Assembly: GCF_003797125.1 (NCBI RefSeq)
Contig: NZ_RKKE01000003.1
Coordinates: 620,001-684,000, forward strand
Reading direction: 5' to 3'
Length of the DNA: 64,000 nucleotides
Origin: Shewanella frigidimarina
Lineage (GTDB): Bacteria > Pseudomonadota > Gammaproteobacteria > Enterobacterales > Shewanellaceae
Made by a program: the position numbers and the translations under genes. Positions 59,830 through 64,000 of this stretch are shown in pieces; positions within the stretch are counted from its first letter, which is position 1, and the number at the start of each line of letters is the position of its first letter. The notes beneath the pieces are model-generated. The model worked only from the letters and a program-made list of their open reading frames with translations. It made no database searches and was not told where the DNA came from.

Positions 59830-60498
59830 ATGATATTGCTGGTTGGTGGAGAAAAAGGTGGCAGTGGCAAAAGCTGTTTAGCACAAAATATTGCCGTACA
59901 TATTAGCCAGAAACATGATGCTAATGTACTTATGGTTGACTGCGATCCGCAACGAACCACATCCGACTGGATCCAAGCTCGTAATAATGACCCCAGCCTA
60001 AAAGCCATCAATTGTATTCAGCTTTATGGAAAAATCCGTAATGATCTACTGAGTCTTAATGATCGGTTTGACTATGTCATTGTTGATTGTGGTGGCCAGG
60101 ATAACCTAGCAATGCGAGCCGCCATGTCTGTTGCTACCTATGTTGTCATCCCACTTCGTCCTAAGCGACGTGACCTTAAAACCTTACCTCATATGGAAGA
60201 CATGCTCAGTACTTGTAAAATGGTCAATCCTAAAATGATTGCCGCCATTGTGATAACACAATGTCCTGCACTGCCGTCTCAAGGTAAACGGATTTTAGAA
60301 GCCAAGGAAGTGGTTGAGTCATTTGGTTTGCGTGCACTCAATTCAGTGACGTTTAGTCGCAACATCTATGATGACAGCGAAGAAAGCGGCTCTTCTGTGC
60401 TTGAAATCGATCCTACTGGTAAAGCGGCCGATGAAATTCGAGCTATTGCCGATGAACTTTTTGCCATCCCACCAGAAAATAGTTATGAGTTTAACTGA
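59830..60498 (+). CDS. ParA/MinD-family ATPase, orphan chromosomal type
   Basis: A 222-aa ATPase with the deviant Walker A GGEKGGSGKSCLA (including the signature Lys before GGSGK), VLMVDCDPQRTTSDW, and YVIVDCGGQDNLAMRAAM. It resembles small ParA proteins that place cellular cargo. There is no parB or parS site nearby, but a ribbon-helix-helix protein gene overlaps its end by 14 bases, and such partners often regulate ParA and bind DNA. Confidence 0.86.
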   Translation: MILLVGGEKGGSGKSCLAQNIAVHISQKHDANVLMVDCDPQRTTSDWIQARNNDPSLKAINCIQLYGKIRNDLLSLNDRFDYVIVDCGGQDNLAMRAAMSVATYVVIPLRPKRRDLKTLPHMEDMLSTCKMVNPKMIAAIVITQCPALPSQGKRILEAKEVVESFGLRALNSVTFSRNIYDDSEESGSSVLEIDPTGKAADEIRAIADELFAIPPENSYEFN

Positions 60499-60835
60499 CC
60501 TTAAGCGCAAGAAGCCCAAGGATGCCCGAGTCAAGGTATCTGTAGACGACTTTATTGAAGATGCTAATAATTATGCGTTAGGGCTTAAAGCATCTGATGG
60601 TCAAGCTAATATTAACTCAACGACGCAAGATTTTTTAAAAGGGTTGGATAAAAAAAGCACTAAAATTTATCGTCATGCCACTTTCACACTTACCGAAAAA
60701 AGCATTTCACAATTAGATGAGATGGCCAAAAACAGCAATGTTGCTAAATCAAAAATACTCAGAATACTTATTGATGAGTTTTATCAGCAAAGTAGCATTG
60801 AACAATCCAATTTATTAGGTAAAACATCACGTTAA
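60485..60835 (+). CDS. Ribbon-helix-helix-like partner of the ParA protein
   Basis: A 116-aa protein beginning MSLTDLKRKKPKDARVKVSV at ATG 60485, within the end of the ParA gene. Residues about 65-105 (STKIYRHATFTLTEKSISQLDEM and following) look like a CopG-type ribbon-helix-helix domain; the N-terminus is basic. Coupled translation with ParA suggests it binds DNA or tethers ParA to its target. Cargo is unknown. Confidence 0.72.
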   Translation: MSLTDLKRKKPKDARVKVSVDDFIEDANNYALGLKASDGQANINSTTQDFLKGLDKKSTKIYRHATFTLTEKSISQLDEMAKNSNVAKSKILRILIDEFYQQSSIEQSNLLGKTSR

Positions 60836-61130
60836 CGGCTTATCACTAATGATAATCCGTAAGCATTGAGCTGAGCATCTACAGATATTAATCTTTTCCA
60901 TGACAGTATTGGATTGAAGTTTATGCTCACTTTTGATGATTTTTAATTAACTAACTTAAATTGAACATAACTTAAATTGAAATAGTATGGATCCATATCC
61001 CCCCTGTTTCTCAACAAACGAGTTGCTGCAAGTAGCAATTGGCAAACGAGCAAACACACTCATGCTCGTATAAATACAACTCATTTATCCACCACAATTT
61101 GACTGCGTTTAATAAATCCAAAGAGAATAT
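60836..61130. other. Intergenic region upstream of btsS
   Basis: About 295 bases between the ribbon-helix-helix gene and btsS. It is AT-rich and should hold the btsS promoter; no convincing box pair or dyad was seen. Confidence 0.4.
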
Positions 61131-62807
61131 ATGTCGTTAATATTACTGCTAACACAGCAAATGTGTGTTTACTTAGTTATCGTTTACTTAGTCAGTAAAA
61201 CACCATTATTTAAACTTTTCGCAGAAACGTCAAAACGATTACCCCATAAAATTTTTATCTATCTGGTGTTCTCCAGCTTTTGCATTATGGCGACTTATTT
61301 TGGCGAGCAAACTTCAGGTGCCATTGCTAACACTCGAGCTATGGGCGCTGTATTAGGCGGATTGCTAGGTGGACCTGTAACTGGTTTACTGGTTGGGTTA
61401 ACGGGTGGGTTACACCGTTATTCTATGGGTGGATTCACCGATATTGCTTGCGCCATATCCACCAGCTTAGAAGGCTTATCCGCAGGTATGATCAGTTATT
61501 ACTTCAAAAAAGCCGGTAAATCAGAAATGGTTTATCAGCCAATTGTGGTATTTGGGGTCACGTTTATGGCTGAAATAATGCAGATGTCGATAATTGTATT
61601 AGTCGCAAAACCCTTTGATCAGGCTTGGGAATTGGTCAAACTGATCGCCCCGCCCATGTTACTGATTAATTCACTCGGCGCTGCGATGTTTATGAGTATT
61701 GTTCGCGACCAAAAAGCCATGTTTGATAAACTTTCTTCCAGTTTTTCGACTAAAGCACTTAAAATAGCTGAGCGCAGTGTCGGCTTACTGTCTAAAGGAT
61801 TTGATTTGGAGTCGAGTAAAAAAGTCGCCCAAATCATAATAGAAGAAACTCAAGTTGGCGCAGTCGCCATTACCGACACTACTAAATTACTGGCATTTAT
61901 TGGCCTTGGGGCCGATCACCATATTCCTAATACGCCTATTTCCTCAAAAATCACCCTCGATGCCATCGCACAAAATAGTGTGATGTTTGCTGATGGGGTC
62001 GATACCACTTATTCCTGCTCTATATCGCCCAATTGTAGTTTAGGCTCAAGCCTAGTCATTCCGCTGCGCAGCAACGACGAAGTCATTGGCACAATTAAAT
62101 TATACGAAGCTAAAAACAAATTGTTTTTAAACATTAATCGCACATTAGGCGAAGGTATTGCGAGGTTAATGTCTAACCAAATTCTTTATGGCCGCTTTGA
62201 GCAACAGCAAAGCTTATTGATGCAAGCAGAGATAAAGTTGTTACAGGCTCAGGTTAATCCGCACTTTTTATTTAATGCACTCAATACCATCAGTGCAATT
62301 ATTAAGCGTGACCCGCAAATGTCTAAGCAATTATTACAGCAGTTATCGCAATTTTTGCGCATCAACTTGACCAGAACTACAGGGCTGGTGACAATGGCTG
62401 ATGAACTTGAGCACATCGACGCTTATCTCGCTATCGAACGCGCTCGGTTTATCGACAAACTGCAAGTCAACATAGATATTGCTATGATTTATCATCACCA
62501 AAAAATGCCCGCATTTACCTTACAGCCGTTAATTGAAAATGCAGTAAAACACGGTACATCGCGGATGCTTGATGCCGGTGTGATTGATGTTAAAGCCACA
62601 TTGGATGGCGATGATTTATTACTCAACGTGACCGATAATGCAGGTTTATATCAACCCTCTAACAACACTGATGGTTTAGGAATGAACTTAGTCCATAAAC
62701 GAATTCAGAATTTATTTGGCAGCCAATACGGCATTGAAGTTGAGTGTGAACCAGATGTATTCACTCGTGTTAGTGTGCGTTTACCGTTAAAGGAAATGGA
62801 CCAATGA
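61131..62807 (+). CDS. btsS: Pyruvate-sensing histidine kinase BtsS (LytS family)
   Basis: BtsS is a membrane LytS-type kinase that in E. coli senses external pyruvate. The 558-aa protein matches the recalled E. coli sequence along its length: 5TM region (GAVLGGLLGGPVTGLLVGLTGGLHRYSMGGFTD), a GAF-like domain (LAFIGLGADHHIPNTPISS, SCSISPNCSLGSSLVIPLR, GTIKLYEAKNKLF), the phospho-acceptor LQAQVNPHFLFNALNTI (His378), and LQPLIENAVKHGTS with DNAGLYQPS of the ATPase lid. It overlaps btsR by 4 bases. Confidence 0.92.
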   Translation: MSLILLLTQQMCVYLVIVYLVSKTPLFKLFAETSKRLPHKIFIYLVFSSFCIMATYFGEQTSGAIANTRAMGAVLGGLLGGPVTGLLVGLTGGLHRYSMGGFTDIACAISTSLEGLSAGMISYYFKKAGKSEMVYQPIVVFGVTFMAEIMQMSIIVLVAKPFDQAWELVKLIAPPMLLINSLGAAMFMSIVRDQKAMFDKLSSSFSTKALKIAERSVGLLSKGFDLESSKKVAQIIIEETQVGAVAITDTTKLLAFIGLGADHHIPNTPISSKITLDAIAQNSVMFADGVDTTYSCSISPNCSLGSSLVIPLRSNDEVIGTIKLYEAKNKLFLNINRTLGEGIARLMSNQILYGRFEQQQSLLMQAEIKLLQAQVNPHFLFNALNTISAIIKRDPQMSKQLLQQLSQFLRINLTRTTGLVTMADELEHIDAYLAIERARFIDKLQVNIDIAMIYHHQKMPAFTLQPLIENAVKHGTSRMLDAGVIDVKATLDGDDLLLNVTDNAGLYQPSNNTDGLGMNLVHKRIQNLFGSQYGIEVECEPDVFTRVSVRLPLKEMDQ

Positions 62808-63514
62808 TCTCGTGCTTAATCATTGATGATGAACCCTTCGCCCGCCAAGAAGTGGCAGATTTGCTCGACAAACATCCTGACATCAAAGTGTTAGGTCAAT
62901 GTAGTAATGCCATAGAAGCCTTACAACAAATTAACCTGTTAAAGCCTGATTTGATTTTTGTTGATATTCAAATGCCGAGGATAAATGGCATGGAATTAAT
63001 TGCCATGCTTAATCCTGAGCAAATGCCACGAGCAGTATTTATTACCGCATTTGACGAATATGCGATCAAAGCATTTGATAACAATGCATTTGATTACTTA
63101 CTTAAACCCATCGATGAAAAGCGCTTTAACCAAACCTTAGACAAAGTACGCACCAACATGACACCGCAACCAATGACGCAGATATTGCCAACTCAATTAG
63201 CGCACTTACCCTGCTACAGTGGCAATAAACTTAAAGTTGTCGCTACCGCTGATGTAGAGTTTATTGTCAGTGATGTAGGCGGTATTCATGTGTGTTCAAA
63301 TAAAGGTTTCAGTCACACTCAATTAACGCTAAAAGTATTAGAGCAAAAAACCGCGTTATTTCGTTGCCATAAACAATACCTACTGGCCCCGAGTGCTATT
63401 TCAGAAATTGAAATCACCGACACGGGCGCAGAAGTTACCACCCATAGCGGATCAAAAGTGCCAGTGTCACGTCGTTATCTTAGAGAGTTAAAGCAGTTGC
63501 TTGGATTTCAGTAA
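62804..63514 (+). CDS. btsR: LytTR response regulator BtsR
   Basis: BtsR is the partner regulator that in E. coli activates the pyruvate transporter gene btsT. The 236-aa protein has a receiver domain (MISCLIIDDEPFARQEV, phospho-acceptor Asp54 in IFVDIQMPR, ITAFDEYAIKAFDNNAFDYLLKP) and a C-terminal LytTR DNA-binding domain (HVCSNKGFSHTQLTLKVLE, ALFRCHKQYLL, VPVSRRYLRELKQLL). It overlaps btsS and is followed by a site of the kind it binds. Confidence 0.92.
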   Translation: MISCLIIDDEPFARQEVADLLDKHPDIKVLGQCSNAIEALQQINLLKPDLIFVDIQMPRINGMELIAMLNPEQMPRAVFITAFDEYAIKAFDNNAFDYLLKPIDEKRFNQTLDKVRTNMTPQPMTQILPTQLAHLPCYSGNKLKVVATADVEFIVSDVGGIHVCSNKGFSHTQLTLKVLEQKTALFRCHKQYLLAPSAISEIEITDTGAEVTTHSGSKVPVSRRYLRELKQLLGFQ

Positions 63515-63568
63515 CATTGTTTACGCCACATTAAGCGTGATATGCACCACACTAACCTAACAACGAAA

Positions 63569-63596
63569 ACCGCTCAGGATGACAATTTACCGCTTA
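63569..63596 (+). promoter_or_regulatory. BtsR-type direct repeat upstream of the CstA gene
   Basis: ACCGCTCA (63569-63576) and ACCGCTTA (63589-63596) form a direct repeat with a 12-base gap. Both fit the ACC(G/A)CT(C/T)A motif known for E. coli BtsR at btsT, where the spacer is given as 13. A -10-like TAAAAT lies at 63652-63657, about 70 bases from the repeat centre. Confidence 0.7.
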
Positions 63597-63688
63597 CACA
63601 GCCTTTTTAACCTGTTACTCAGTTAGCCTCCAACCGCCTATTGTGATGTTTTAAAATAGTGTCACTATAAAAATGGGGAGATAACAAA

Positions 63689-64000
63689 ATGACGTGGTTT
63701 TTACTCTGTGTAGGCCTGCTAATTGGTGGCTATTTTATTTATGGCGCTTTTGTCGAAAAAGTGTTCGGCATTAACACTCAAAGACAAACGCCCGCTTTCA
63801 CTCAAACAGACGGTGTCGACTTCGTACCGATGTCTAAAGGGAAAGTCTATTTAATTCAATTGTTAAACATTGCTGGTGTCGGTCCAATTTTTGGTCCAAT
63901 TCTAGGCGCCCTTTATGGCCCAGCGGCGATGCTATGGATTGTATTTGGTTGTATTTTTGCCGGTGCAGTGCACGATTACTTTTCGGGGATGTTATCGGTA
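63689..64000 (+). CDS. CstA-family carbon-starvation / pyruvate transporter (partial, right edge)
   Basis: The first 104 codons are in the window. The start ATG 63689 follows GGGGAG. The protein begins MTWFLLCVGLLIGGYFIYGA, then PAFTQTDGVDFVPMSKGKV and LLNIAGVGPIFGPILGALYG, the family signature for CstA/BtsT transporters. With one N-terminal helix before the DGVDFVP motif it looks like the short CstA type rather than long E. coli BtsT, which has an extra N-terminal helix. The BtsSR genes and a BtsR-like site next to it suggest a pyruvate-linked role. Confidence 0.88.
   Translation, partial: MTWFLLCVGLLIGGYFIYGAFVEKVFGINTQRQTPAFTQTDGVDFVPMSKGKVYLIQLLNIAGVGPIFGPILGALYGPAAMLWIVFGCIFAGAVHDYFSGMLSV

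Overview
The window looks like a chromosomal segment of a Shewanella-type marine gammaproteobacterium. The evidence is the moderately AT-rich DNA, protein sequences typical of Alteromonadales/Vibrionales, and gene orders also known from enterics: comEC-msbA-lpxK-ycaR, lolCDE, trmJ with the isc operon and divergent suhB, and ybaN-apt-dnaX-ybaB. I see no tRNA or rRNA gene, no insertion sequence, no prophage and no CRISPR array. All assignments come from reading the sequence and from recalled family features; no database search was run.

Layout. 1-3.4 kb: a eukaryotic-like Ser/Thr kinase cut by the left edge, an OmpA-domain lipoprotein, and a lipoprotein with a GlyGly-CTERM tail. 3.4-12.8 kb: a three-gene RND efflux operon without a TolC gene or regulator, a secreted metallo-beta-lactamase-fold hydrolase, and a small kinase-fold protein. 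13-19.2 kb: comEC, msbA, lpxK and a 58-aa Trm112-like gene (lipid A export and modification), with divergent DUF2062. 19.3-25 kb: a MarR regulator divergent from a siderophore-interacting flavoprotein, an acetyltransferase with DUF3624, and lolCDE. 25-36 kb: a PilZ-like gene, mfd, csiV, nagZ, sdaA, creA, a yegD-type Hsp70 and a small membrane protein. 36-41 kb: ybaB, an unusually long dnaX, apt, ybaN and a 39-aa membrane ORF. 41-43.3 kb: an HvfABC-type RiPP/copper system. 43.5-48 kb: dusC, a DksA-like zinc-finger protein and a TonB receptor. 48.6-57.5 kb: ndk, rimK, and the isc operon (iscRSUA-hscBA-fdx) preceded by cysE and trmJ. 57.6-64 kb: suhB, psiE-like, PilZ, an orphan ParA with a ribbon-helix-helix partner, and a BtsS/BtsR two-component system followed by a CstA-family transporter cut by the right edge.

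The most interesting locus is 41.1-43.3 kb. A secreted precursor with eight EGKCG motifs and one EGQCG is followed by a DUF692 enzyme and a DUF2063 partner. This matches the Haemophilus HvfABC oxazolone/thioamide copper-binding RiPP pathway and the related bufferins. A GC-rich hairpin lies between precursor and enzyme genes and may set their expression ratio. No DoxX-type fourth gene is present, but an unrecognised 39-aa membrane ORF lies downstream on the same strand. Other regulatory findings are two tandem IscR-type sites before iscR, a BtsR-like direct repeat before the CstA gene, and a TTGAC dyad between marR and its divergent neighbour.
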